Below are positions 17,956 through 26,232 of a stretch of DNA of 64,000 bases, piece by piece. This DNA is from G963663495 sp963663495. Lineage in GTDB: Bacteria; Bacteroidota; Rhodothermia; Rhodothermales; Bin80. Where the stretch lies: positions 5,580,001 through 5,644,000 of the forward strand of contig OY760427.1 in assembly GCA_963663495.1 (NCBI GenBank), given 5' to 3'. Under the pieces are notes generated by a model, which worked only from the letters and a program-made list of their open reading frames with translations, ran no database searches and had not been told where the DNA came from. The number at the start of each line of letters is the position of its first letter. The stretch's first letter is position 1. Position numbers and translations under genes: made by a program.

Positions 17956-18219
17956 AAATGCCTTGGGCTGCATGATTCATGTGCCTGTCCGCCCTCCACA
18001 CTGCTCCGATTCTCCTACCCCAACATCCATGGATTTTGTCCCCAAAGGCGCAGGTTACTGACTGCATTCGGCCGCCCGGAAGATAGGCTGCACATCACTC
18101 CGCCATTCCCAGATCGGCACCCCAAACGCGGAGTATGATCACCTTGCACTAAACTCCACAAGCAGACTACGCAGACCAACCCCAAGCCTGCCCTACCATG
18201 TACTTCACCGGACGCATAC
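17956..18219 (-). mobile_element. 5' remnant of an IS66 element forming the right border of the composite block
   Basis: It matches, with moderate divergence, the 5' non-coding end of the other IS66 copies (compare 6622-6882 and 12508-12770), from the tnpC start region to the inverted end GTATGCGTCCGGTGAAGTAC (minus strand). The tnpC body is gone: the frame diverges right after the first codons near 17956. The adjacent CCCGAAAC at 18220-18227 is the partner of the duplication at 4790-4797. Confidence 0.85.
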
Positions 18220-19369
18220 CCCGAAACGGTTAGTGCACACCGCAATATCACATACAGGCTGTTGCCCGAAAGTCGGAGTAACGCCAAGCAACTTGCTGGA
18301 TTAGCGGGTGCGTGTAGGTTTGTGTGGAATGCCATCCTCGCAGAGCAGAGCGAGGCGTACAAGAAAGCGAAAGAGGCTGGAGAGAAGCCGCCCTCGGTAA
18401 GCTTCTTCTCGCTGGGGAAGCGGTTCACGGCGCTGCGCCGCACGGTCGAGTGGCTACCTGAATACTCCTTTGGTGTCGTTAGATACACATTGAAATATCA
18501 GGCGGATGCATGGAAGGCATTCTTCAAGGAGGGTAAGAGAAGACCGAGATTCCATTCCAGACGTGGTAGTACGCCTTCGTTCACGATCCCGGATTACGTA
18601 AGGGTTCGGGATGGCAAGCTGTATATCCCGAAAGTGGGATATATGGCGCTCCGCAGGCGGGGAGGCAACCCGTACCCTGATGGTATACCCGTCAAAGCCA
18701 CGGTAAAGAAGAACGCCGGCAAAGGGTATGCTGTCATCTGCTACAAGATGGAGGCACCTGTAATAGAGGATACCGGCGGTGCTGTAGGCATTGACCGTAA
18801 TTGCGGGCAGGTCGCTATGGTCTCCACAGAGGGCGATACAAGCATTATCAGACAACCGGATACCAAGCGTCTTGATGCCAAGTTGAAGCGGCATCAGCGA
18901 AGACTGGCGAGACAGAAGAAAGGCTCCAACCGTCGTAACAGGCGGAAGCATAGAATCGCCCGCATACAGCGCAAGCGTGCTAACGTCCTCAAGAATGCGA
19001 ACCACCAGGTAAGTCGCAGTATTGCCAATTGCTCCTCAACGGTGATACTGGAGGACCTGAAGATCAAAGCGATGACATGTTCAGCTAAGGGGACGATGGA
19101 GAGCTTTGGCACAAACGTCAAACAGAAGTCTGGCCTCAACCGTGGGATACTGCGAACAGGTTGGGGCCAGCTGGAACAGATGCTGGGCTATAAGTGCCGC
19201 AAGGTGATAAAGGTTACCGCTGCCTATACGAGTCAGCGGTGTTCTGTGTGTGGGCACACAGAAGCGAGTAACCGTAAGACACGGAGCAAATTCACGTGTA
19301 TGTCCTGTGGACATGCGGATCATGCAGACCTGAATGAGGCTGCAAACATACTGGCCTCCGGGATTGGGG

Positions 19370-19472
19370 CTTCTGCACGGCGAGGGGCGTTCGGGTTACC
19401 GACCCCTATGACCCGTGAAATTGATACTAGTGCCTCACTGTGTACAGTTGGTCACTCACGTATACATTTCCC
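19370..19472 (+). ncRNA. Possible omega-RNA (reRNA) region at the right end of TnpB element A
   Basis: TnpB proteins use a guide RNA transcribed from the right end of the element, overlapping the tnpB 3' end. Here the tnpB tail holds a GC-rich hairpin (GGGGCGTTCGGGTTACCGAC, then CCC) and a second weak stem (GTGTACAGTTGGTCAC) before the element end. This region is well conserved in all three TnpB copies. The call is by position and structure only. Confidence 0.4.
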
Positions 19473-19480
19473 CAATGTAA
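19473..19480 (+). repeat. Right 8-bp target duplication of TnpB element A (CAATGTAA)
   Basis: It matches 4577-4584 exactly and directly follows the element end CATTTCCC. Confidence 0.85.
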
Positions 19481-19594
19481 CATCTCGCGAACGTAATCAT
19501 TTCCTGTCCGCAGGGAACGGGAAACTATGCCGTCGGTTACCACGCGTGTGCTGCTGGCTGGCTAAGTTAAAATCAATCCGAGGAGGTAGAAAGT

Positions 19595-21973
19595 ATGCGT
19601 ATAATGCTAAGCGTACTGCTCATGTATATGTGCGCCATTGCAGCGCAGGCGCAAGGTATCGCCGTTAAGTCACTGCAGGTACCAAGTGAGCATGCTGTTT
19701 CAGGATCCACGGAAGCCGTCCATCCTACGGAATGGCTGATAGAGCAAGCGCGCTTGCAAGGAACCCTCCGGGTGGAGAAGAATTTGGCAGACCGGACGGG
19801 TTCCGATGTGCCTGCCGATATCGGGGATCGCAAGGAGTTCAAAGTGCTCAGCTTCATAACGAGGGATGTGGAGCTGATTGAGTTTGAGCTCACGGTTATA
19901 GATGAATCCGTCCCCCCGCGGTTCCAGGTATGGGTGGAGGTGGCTGAGCTGGAAAGCGATCGCTTTCCCGAGGACTCCGTAAACGAATTTGTTGACTACC
20001 TGGGAACACAAACACCAGCGGGGTCCTGGAACGCGGACGAGGGAATCGTCAGCAACATGAAGAAGGTTTTTGGCGACCCGCCAGATGTAGACGGCGATGG
20101 AATCACCGAATTTCTGATACTGGACATTCGAGATAATTGGAACGGCACGACGGTAACAAGCTATGTTCCTACCTTCGTATTTCCGCAAGACCTGCAGAGT
20201 ACAGGCAACGGTAATGGTGCGGACATCGTTTATGTTGACGCGTACCCGGGACTGTCGCGCGTAGGCTCCGATAGGATTTCTGGCTTTGTCACCCGAGAGC
20301 TCGCAGCGCTCGTTATGATCAACCATAATCCCGGGGAGATTCCGTTTGTCCGCAGCGGCGTGGTATATTGGGCGCCCGTAGCGCTGGGGTTTGCCGCGAG
20401 CGACATGGAGTATTTGAGTCATGCGGATCGGTATAATCGGGGCATGTACGACTATGACCGCATGTTTGGCGAATTCACGGATCTAAGGCGCGGCGAGCTG
20501 TTTCTGAACTATATCGCCGACCAGTTTGGCATACTGAATGCCGGAAGCATTGCCCGCGTCGATGGCACCGGTTCCAGCGGGTTGCGCACTGCCTTGGAGG
20601 AGATGGAGGCCGGCATTGAGCTTGAGGAGCTGGTGGAGAATTTTCATGCCGCGAATGGGCTGAATTTCCCTGTGCCCCCCCAATACGGGTACACCACCAC
20701 GGCGCGGTCCGGCGTTCGCGCTGGTGCTGATCCCGTAATTGATGGTGCGGTGGGATCGGCAACTCCTGCGACGAGCGTAGCTGTGGAGGCGGGTGGGGTT
20801 GCCTATGTTGAATGGAACAACGTTGAGGATTTTTCTCTTTCCGTTACTCTTGGTGCAACAAACGACGCCGATAGCTACGACATTCGGGCGGTCATTTTCG
20901 CGGTTTCGCAAGGGCAGGACCTGACAGCGTTTGTCAGGTCGGAAGTGCCTTCGGAAGATATCAGTTTTGATGGTAAGTACGAGCGGGTATTGCTCGTTCT
21001 GGCACATACTATACCAGATGGGGGGCAGGGCACTGTAAGCTACTCAGCCGAGTGGGAGCCGGTACCGCAGGGTTCAACGGTTGACATTGTGTATGACTCC
21101 GGTAGTACCGTGGAAGGGACCCTTTTTTCAATATCTGAAAATAACGGCCCCGCGTCACAGCAATCAGCCACGCAGTTCAATACGCCGAAGCTGGACGGTC
21201 AGGTAGCGAAGCTGGATCGTGTTTGGTTGTCTCACTTGTACCTCAGCCAATTTAGTACTAATACCGGAGTGCCGAGAACTGCCCCGCGAGACTTTGAGCT
21301 CATTGTTTGGGGCCCTGGAAGCGACGACCGCCCCGGCGGTGTTCTCTTCCGGCAAGAAATGGAAGATACCCGGCCGTTTATGCCCGGGACACTTAACCTG
21401 CAGCTTCTGGAAATAGATATGACGCCTTATGTTGACCCTATCGGCCCGCTACCAGACACAATTTATATCGGTACGGCGGAGGTGGGGTCGGATGTAAATT
21501 ATCATGTATTCGCACCCTCCCCCCATGACGGTGCGATGAAGAATCATTCATTCATTTACCAGTCGGTTAATGGCGAGTGGCGACCCTTGTGGGATGTGCA
21601 GTTAAGCGACAGTGCCCCCGACCTCCTGGAAGGCTTTGTATTGGGCACGAGAGCCCGGTTTCGGTTTCATAGTACGACGGACGTAGGCGTAGCGACGAGC
21701 GAAGTGCCGGAGGGAGCGCGATTAGATAATAATTACCCGAACCCATTCAATGAGGTAACACGAATCACCTACACACTGGATCAGCACGGCCCGGTGCACT
21801 TGTCCGTGATGGACCTGTTGGGCAGAAGGATTGAAGTTCTGGTGAATGCGGAGCAGGGTCCAGGGGAACATCAAGTAGATTTTGATGGCGCGCACCTGTC
21901 AAATGGCGTATACATTTATCGGCTGGAGCATGCAGGCCGGGTGGAGGCGCACAGGATGGTGCTCGTTCGATAA
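19595..21973 (+). CDS. Secreted protein with T9SS sorting domain, possible degenerate metallopeptidase
   Basis: 792 residues. An AGGAGG ribosome-binding site lies 8 bases before ATG 19595. The signal peptide is MRIMLSVLLMYMCAIAAQAQ. The C-terminal about 80 residues form a type A T9SS sorting domain (NNYPNPFNEVTRITYTL ... GVYIYRLEHAGR), so it is exported to the cell surface or medium. The middle has a Ca2+-binding-like DVDGDGITEFLILDI loop. The region around ISGFVTRELAALVMINHNPG and YWAPVALGFAASDM recalls the HExxH helix of M30/M6-like secreted peptidases, but both zinc His residues are absent. That relation is inference. Downstream are beta-rich repeats. It is not part of a clear operon. Confidence 0.8.
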   Translation: MRIMLSVLLMYMCAIAAQAQGIAVKSLQVPSEHAVSGSTEAVHPTEWLIEQARLQGTLRVEKNLADRTGSDVPADIGDRKEFKVLSFITRDVELIEFELTVIDESVPPRFQVWVEVAELESDRFPEDSVNEFVDYLGTQTPAGSWNADEGIVSNMKKVFGDPPDVDGDGITEFLILDIRDNWNGTTVTSYVPTFVFPQDLQSTGNGNGADIVYVDAYPGLSRVGSDRISGFVTRELAALVMINHNPGEIPFVRSGVVYWAPVALGFAASDMEYLSHADRYNRGMYDYDRMFGEFTDLRRGELFLNYIADQFGILNAGSIARVDGTGSSGLRTALEEMEAGIELEELVENFHAANGLNFPVPPQYGYTTTARSGVRAGADPVIDGAVGSATPATSVAVEAGGVAYVEWNNVEDFSLSVTLGATNDADSYDIRAVIFAVSQGQDLTAFVRSEVPSEDISFDGKYERVLLVLAHTIPDGGQGTVSYSAEWEPVPQGSTVDIVYDSGSTVEGTLFSISENNGPASQQSATQFNTPKLDGQVAKLDRVWLSHLYLSQFSTNTGVPRTAPRDFELIVWGPGSDDRPGGVLFRQEMEDTRPFMPGTLNLQLLEIDMTPYVDPIGPLPDTIYIGTAEVGSDVNYHVFAPSPHDGAMKNHSFIYQSVNGEWRPLWDVQLSDSAPDLLEGFVLGTRARFRFHSTTDVGVATSEVPEGARLDNNYPNPFNEVTRITYTLDQHGPVHLSVMDLLGRRIEVLVNAEQGPGEHQVDFDGAHLSNGVYIYRLEHAGRVEAHRMVLVR

Positions 21974-22039
21974 GTGGCTGCTCGGGAATTCTTGACCAGC
22001 GTCGCGCGACAGTACCTGCACTAATGCTCGGACGTTGAT

Positions 22040-22486
22040 GTGGCTCGCATCATTAGGACGGAGAACACCCCTGCCAAGACTCGCAATGCGTGCATGAGGT
22101 CGTGCGCCGAGGTGCTACGACTGCTGGCTCTGAGGATGGGATTTGATGATGAGGCAAGAGATATGACCGCTTTCGTCATTGTGAACCTGCGCCGTATATA
22201 CTGTACGATAGACGATAGTGCACAAGTGTGGGAGGAGCGTAGGTATTGGAAAAAGGCAGAGGCGCTCCGGGAGCGATGGCGTTGGAGCCGCATCACGGCA
22301 GACAAACTTGATGCGCTGGTACGGAAAGAGCATTGGGACCAGGTGCCTGAGGAACTTGTTGGACTGATCCCTCACTTCCAAGGCATCACGGTCACGACCA
22401 TAACGAGGAATTCCGACTGGTGGTGCGGTGCGCTGCAGGCGTTACTTTCAGATAATCCATCCAGGTCAGGTGATGCCTTGGCGTAA
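22040..22486 (+). CDS. Conserved-looking hypothetical protein, 148 residues
   Basis: GTG start at 22040. The protein is soluble, with an all-helical look and many Arg/Trp residues (WEERRYWKKAEALRERWRWS), no signal peptide and no membrane helix. The start MARIIRTENTPAKTRNACMR and a segment FVIVNLRRIYCTIDDSAQVW look like genuine coding sequence. I do not recognise the family. It follows the secreted-protein gene by about 65 bases on the same strand. Confidence 0.65.
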   Translation: MARIIRTENTPAKTRNACMRSCAEVLRLLALRMGFDDEARDMTAFVIVNLRRIYCTIDDSAQVWEERRYWKKAEALRERWRWSRITADKLDALVRKEHWDQVPEELVGLIPHFQGITVTTITRNSDWWCGALQALLSDNPSRSGDALA

Positions 22487-22923
22487 CGCCGTATCACAGT
22501 CACCACCATCGTCCTCATTGCAGGAAAAAGAAGTGCCAGTCACGCATAGTCCACCGGGTTGGAGGGGCTTTCCAGTGGTGAAAAATGCCAAGTACGCATG
22601 GTGTTCGGGAAACCAGATGCCCTGGGTACTGCGAAAGCCTTGCGCAAAGCTGGCCGCGCCCAGCGCACAAAAAAGCTCCGTTATATCAGCGGACAGTTTA
22701 CGCTTTTGGACCCGCATTCTGCCCGTTGCTGTATTCTTATGCCATGGCAGCTACGGATGCCTTCAATCCAGCCCCGCGTTGCATCGCCTCAGGATATTCG
22801 TGCATCAAGGGCCGAACTGGTTCACCCTCAGTGCTTGGAGCGGAATGTGCCGTCATGCAGGATGTCCCTTTAGTACCGTAATACACAAGGCGCATGGCCA
22901 CCACGCACAGTTGAATCCGAATA
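22487..22923. other. Region without a recognised gene
   Basis: About 435 bases. Several overlapping open frames exist on both strands, but none shows a motif, a plausible start or a consistent composition. It may hold the decayed remains of a gene. Confidence 0.45.
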
Positions 22924-23091
22924 ATGGAAGCAGGACCAGGTACTATCCTTGTAGCCCCTCCCATGGCGCACGATCCGAACTTCTTCCAGATCGTGGTACT
23001 CGTCTGTGAGCACGGGCAAGATGGCAGGTTTGGCTTGATCCTCAGTCGCCCTTTATCAATTGATCTTTCGGACATCGTAGAAGGTAATAAA
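22924..23091 (+). pseudogene. AlgH/YqgE (UPF0301) gene cut off by a TnpB element
   Basis: The first 56 residues (MEAGPGTILVAPPMAHDPNF, FQIVVLVCEHGQDGRFGLIL, SRPLSIDLSDIVEG) match the N-terminus of the AlgH/YqgE family. Members are usually about 185-200 residues, so about 70 percent is missing. The frame stops making sense at 23092 where the terminal repeat GGGAATTATATACGTGAGTG of TnpB element B begins. The rest of algH was not found on the far side of the broken IS66, so part of the chromosome was deleted there. Confidence 0.85.
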
Positions 23092-23832
23092 GGGAATTAT
23101 ATACGTGAGTGACCAACTGTACACAGTGAGGCACTAGTATCAATTTCACGGGTCATAGGGGTCGGTAACCCGAACGCCCCTCGCCGTGCAGAAGCCCCAA
23201 TCCCGGAGGCCAGTACGTTTGCAGCCACATTCAGGTCTGCATGATCCGCATGTCCACAGGACATACACATGAATTTGCTCCGTATCGTACGGTTACTTGC
23301 TTCTGTGTGCCCACACACAGAACACCGCTGACTGGTATAGGCAGCGGTAACCTTCATCACCTTGCGGCACTTATGCTCAGCATCCTGATCCAGCTGGCCC
23401 CAACCTGTTCGCAGTATTCCACGGTTGAGGCCAGACTTCTGTTTGACGTTTGTGCCAAAGCTCTCCATCGTTCCTTAGCTGAACGTGTCATCGCTTTGAT
23501 CTTTAGGTCCTCGAGTATCACCGTTGAGGAGCAATTGGCAATACTGCGACTTGCCTGATGGTTCGCATTCTTGAGGACATTAGCACGCTTGCGCTGTATG
23601 CGGGCGATTCTATGCTTCCGTCTGTTACGACGGTTGGAGCCTTTCTACTGTCTCGCCAGTCTTCGCTGATGCCGCTTCAACTTGGCATCAAGACGCTTGG
23701 TATCCGGTTGTCTGATAATGCTTGTATCGCCCTCTGTGGAGACCATAGCGACCTGCCCGCAATCACGGTCAATGCCTACAGCACCGCCGGTATCCTCTAT
23801 TACAGGTGCCTCCATCTTGTAGCAGATGACAG
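23092..23832 (-). mobile_element. TnpB element B, right half only
   Basis: It begins with the terminal repeat GGGAATTATATACGTGAGTG and extends through the 3' half of tnpB on the minus strand, until the IS66 end GTATCCGGCCGGTGAAGTAC at 23833. The flank before the repeat is GTAATAAA. The matching duplication on the other side is lost, because the IS66 and the element's left half were deleted. Confidence 0.85.
23097..23832 (-). pseudogene. tnpB remnant (copy B), truncated with nonsense and indels
   Basis: It retains the segment from VICYKMEAPVIEDTGGAVGI through the zinc finger CSVCGHTEASN ... CMSCGHADHADLNVAAN to the C-terminus HSRI. The 5' part is removed by IS66 at 23833. Within it there is a TAG stop in RRLARQ-stop (the intact copy has CAG-AAG) near 23645. 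A further indel alters GQLDQDAEHKCRK compared with GQLEQMLGYKCRK. Not functional. Confidence 0.88.
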
Positions 23833-25414
23833 GTATCCGGCCGGTGAAGTACATTATAACCGAGGGTATTTACTCTCTCAATTAGAGTAAGTTAGAGCGC
23901 GGTTCGAAGGTTTATAGGCTAGCGTCGGTTGGGCGTGCAGGAGTCAAGTACCTGACAGCGTATTCGCAGACCCGTACACGGATCTATCGGATGACCCGGG
24001 CGCGCCTGTTTAGGGGCTCCTATGCCGCTTTCTTGACGGTAGCTTGCTGCAAGTCCCGACTAGCTTTCCAATGATGGGGCAAGAGTTCAGCCATGCGGTC
24101 GGCAGGATGTGTCGGAAGACGGCGTAGTACGTCGGTAAGCCATTCAATCGGGTTTATCGATTGCAACTTGCATGTGGCAAAAAGAGCGTACAGTACTGCG
24201 GACCGCTGCGCTGCCGCATGCGATCCCGCAAACAGATGGTTTTTTCGACCAAGCGCGATCGCCCGCATCTGGTTCTCGACCAGATTATTATCGATCTCAA
24301 CCTTGCCGTCTTCCAGGTAACAAGCCAGCTTCTCCCACCTGTTGAGCATGTACCCCACGGCTTCATCCCATCCCGCACTCGGCCGGTGCTCACGACTCTC
24401 CTCAAGCCATGGCTTCAACTTCTCCAGTACCGGTCGTGCCTCCTCCTGTCGTACCTCCACACGCCGAGCCGGACCAGCTCCCAGCTCCCTCCTTACGCAA
24501 CCCACGCTCTATCGCATACAACTGCCGGATTTCCTCCATTACATGGCGCACCTTCTTGGGCTCCTTTTTCCTGCAGTCATAAAACTTGCGACGCGCACGC
24601 GCCATACATCCAAACAGCGTTATCCCGCCCCGCGTACCAAACGCATCGTACACCACATACCCGTCGGTTTGCATCGCCCCTCTATATCCGTGCAAGAATT
24701 CCCACGGTCCAGCGCGCGCACGGCTCGGGCTGTAATCCATCATCACCACCTTCGCCCGCGGTGCCAGGTATACCCAAAGATAGCCGCGATGCGTCTTTCC
24801 GTTCTTCTTCGGCTTTTGCACCGGGAATGTTGTCTCATCCACCTGCAGATACCCGCTACGAAGCACCTCCTTACGCAATGCATCTCCTAACGGACCCAGA
24901 TACGTCGCTACCTTTGCAATCCAATCCCCCATTGTAGCAGCCGATAGCTTCACGCCATGGGTATAGCGGCATATGATCGACATATTTGGCTACCGCCAAA
25001 TACGCCAACAACCCCGGACCCGCCTTCCCCTTCGGTATGACACGCTTCGGCAACGGCGCTATGACCACCCCCTTGCGAGGCTCTTTGCAGACTACGTACT
25101 TCGGCCGCACAATCTGTACTACCCTCGTGAAGCCCGGCACATATTCCAGGTACTCCGTTACTTCCTCGCCGATGTACTTCATACCCTCGGTGCTGCCCTC
25201 CGGCTCAAGGCGGATCACCTCTCTGGGCAGATGGTCCGGAATCGGCCCGCGCACCGGCTTGTTCTTCCCACGCCGCTTGCACTTTACCAGGACATACTCC
25301 TCCTCCTCCGGCTCAACAGCTACTGGTTCCTCTCCAAACAACCGGCCTTGCTGCGCATTGTCCGCCGGCGTGTAACGCTCACTCTTCTTGCCAGAGAGTA
25401 GGCGATGCGCTTGT
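23833..25414 (-). mobile_element. Truncated IS66 element (copy 3) inserted in tnpB copy B
   Basis: The left end is GTATCCGGCCGGTGAAGTAC, preceded by GATGACAG, which should be one duplication copy. The element runs through the 3' non-coding part and tnpC but stops at about 25414, inside the tnpC N-terminal coiled coil, where it meets the hairpin repeat. The right terminal repeat and second duplication are missing. Confidence 0.88.
24020..25408 (-). pseudogene. IS66 tnpC remnant (copy 3) with several indels
   Basis: The frame begins mid-gene (LGQAHRLLSGKKSERYTPAD). Compared with the intact copy it has a deletion of about 23 bases near 24960 (loss of the LRKKFQRHG segment), an in-frame loss in the Lys-rich loop near 24800, and a 7-base insertion near 24480. 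The catalytic D, D and E regions can still be recognised (VDETTFPV, MQTDGYVVYD, IDNNLVENQMR) but in different frames. Confidence 0.88.
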
Positions 25415-25466
25415 CCTAACTTCGCCATTCCGTAGGTTAGTAACACTACGAAATGGCGAAGTTAGG
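25415..25466. repeat. 52-base hairpin repeat at an IS66 breakpoint
   Basis: The arms CCTAACTTCGCCATT (25415-25429) and AATGGCGAAGTTAGG (25452-25466) pair perfectly over 15 bp. After one mismatch, CGTAG / CTACG pair for 5 more, leaving a 10-base loop. The right arm and loop recur at 626-665. The base after 25466 repeats TTAGG. It may be the end of an unknown element or a recombination site. It lies about 140 bases downstream of folE and could also act in transcript termination. Confidence 0.75.
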
Positions 25467-25602
25467 TTAGGAAAATTCCGATGCGATGACAGCAGGAACC
25501 GCGAAAAACGGTCGCGTACCAAAAAGATGCCATATGAGTCGAAATCTACGCGAAAAGCCCCAGACCGGGCACCAACTACCCGGCGCTTCGCAATAATGCG
25601 GG

Positions 25603-26232
25603 CTAGTCGCCGCGCATTAGACGCAGGCATTCCCCTCTGGTAGACGAATTGCTGAGAAAAATGCCACTCATAGCACTAGTGGTAGTGATTGAGTGCTGCT
25701 TTTGCACGCCGCGCATCACCATGCAAAGATGTGTTGCTTCCATCACTACCGCCACTCCCCGAGGATTCAGAGTTTCCTGTATCGCGTCACGAATTTGGAC
25801 GGTTAGTCGTTCCTGAACCTGCAGGCGGCGGGCAAACGCGTCTACAACCCGTGGAATCTTGCTAAGGCCAACAATCTTTCCATTAGGGATGTAGGCCACA
25901 TGGGTCTTGCCGAAGAACGGGAGCAGGTGGTGTTCGCAGAGACTGAACGTTTCGATTCCCCTGACCAGCACCATCTCGCTGAAGGCGCCCTCGTAGATGG
26001 CACTCTTAATAATGGCTGCCGGCAGGCTGGCGTATCCCTGCAACAGGAACTGGTACGACTTAGCTACGCGGGCGGGAGTCTTTCGAAGGCCGGGGCGCGC
26101 AGGATCCTCACCCAATGCTTCAAGCATCTGCCGTACGTATTCCGATACCTTTTGCGCAACCAAATCCGGCTGATGTCCTGGTGCAGGAGGCAACGGAGCC
26201 GCCTCCTGTCCATCTGAAGGCTTAAGGGCCAT
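25603..26232 (-). CDS. folE: GTP cyclohydrolase I
   Basis: 209 residues from ATG 26232. A longer frame to 26376 exists but overlaps the upstream gene by more than 150 bases. It has the GTPCH-I core: EDPARPGLRKTPARVAKSY, then RGIETFSLCEHHLLPFFGKT with zinc ligand C99 and His residues H101/H102, followed by HVAYIPNGKIVGLSKIPRVV and EATHLCMVMRGVQK with the second Cys. The enzyme converts GTP to dihydroneopterin triphosphate. The start overlaps the end of the PTPS gene by 11 bases, so the two form an operon. Confidence 0.96.
   Translation of the reverse strand: MALKPSDGQEAAPLPPAPGHQPDLVAQKVSEYVRQMLEALGEDPARPGLRKTPARVAKSYQFLLQGYASLPAAIIKSAIYEGAFSEMVLVRGIETFSLCEHHLLPFFGKTHVAYIPNGKIVGLSKIPRVVDAFARRLQVQERLTVQIRDAIQETLNPRGVAVVMEATHLCMVMRGVQKQHSITTTSAMSGIFLSNSSTRGECLRLMRGD

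Larger units (their letters stand above)
4798..18219. mobile_element. 13.4-kb IS66-bounded composite block inserted in tnpB
   Basis: The left boundary is the IS66 end GTATCCGTCCGGTGAAGTAC. The right boundary is an inverted IS66 end (GTATGCGTCCGGTGAAGTAC on the minus strand). The 8 bases before 4798 and after 18219 are both CCCGAAAC, and joining them restores the tnpB reading frame. IS66 elements make 8-bp duplications, so these two outer ends belong to one insertion event. The two flanking IS66 copies are in direct orientation and the right one is reduced to its 5' end. Either a composite transposon moved as a unit, or a single resident IS66 was later expanded by homologous recombination with a circle carrying another IS66. 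Confidence 0.75.
4585..19472 (+). mobile_element. TnpB-carrying element A, interrupted by a 13.4-kb IS66-bounded block
   Basis: The left end GGGACTTATATGGCTGAGTG and the inverted right end (GGGAAATGTATACGTGAGTG on the minus strand) match at 15 of the first 22 positions. An 8-bp duplication flanks them. Without the insert the element is about 1.47 kb: about 180 bases of leader, then tnpB on the plus strand, ending just past the tnpB C-terminus. It is homologous to the elements at 23092 and 51022. No TnpA (Y1 tyrosine transposase) is present. The 8-bp duplication and inverted ends differ from IS200/IS605 biology. The element sits between the NSS transporter gene and the secreted-protein gene at 19595. 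Confidence 0.8.
18220..19668 (+). pseudogene. TnpB (RNA-guided nuclease family) gene, main part, interrupted copy A
   Basis: The frame starts at the duplicated CCCGAAAC and encodes ETVSAHRNITYRLLPESRSN, in frame with the N-terminal codons at 4787. Features of TnpB: an N-terminal helical region, a RuvC Asp in VGIDRNCG, Glu in VILEDLKIKAM, a Cys4 zinc finger (CSVCGHTEASN ... CMSCGHADHADL), and the last Asp in HADLNEAANILASG. The catalytic set is complete. Translation could restart at TTG 18262 or ATG codons further in. The native stop (TAA in the copy at 51027) has been changed here, so the frame runs on past the element end to 19668 and overlaps the next gene's start. No TnpA partner. Confidence 0.88.

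Noticed and set aside
22487..22923. Open frames of about 80-110 codons on both strands before algH
   Set aside because: They overlap each other in several frames, have unusual Cys/Pro/His-rich composition and no recognisable motifs.
25379..25630. An 83-codon minus-strand frame between IS66 copy 3 and folE
   Set aside because: It runs through the hairpin repeat and IS66 sequence, has no family features and overlaps the folE end. Most likely chance.
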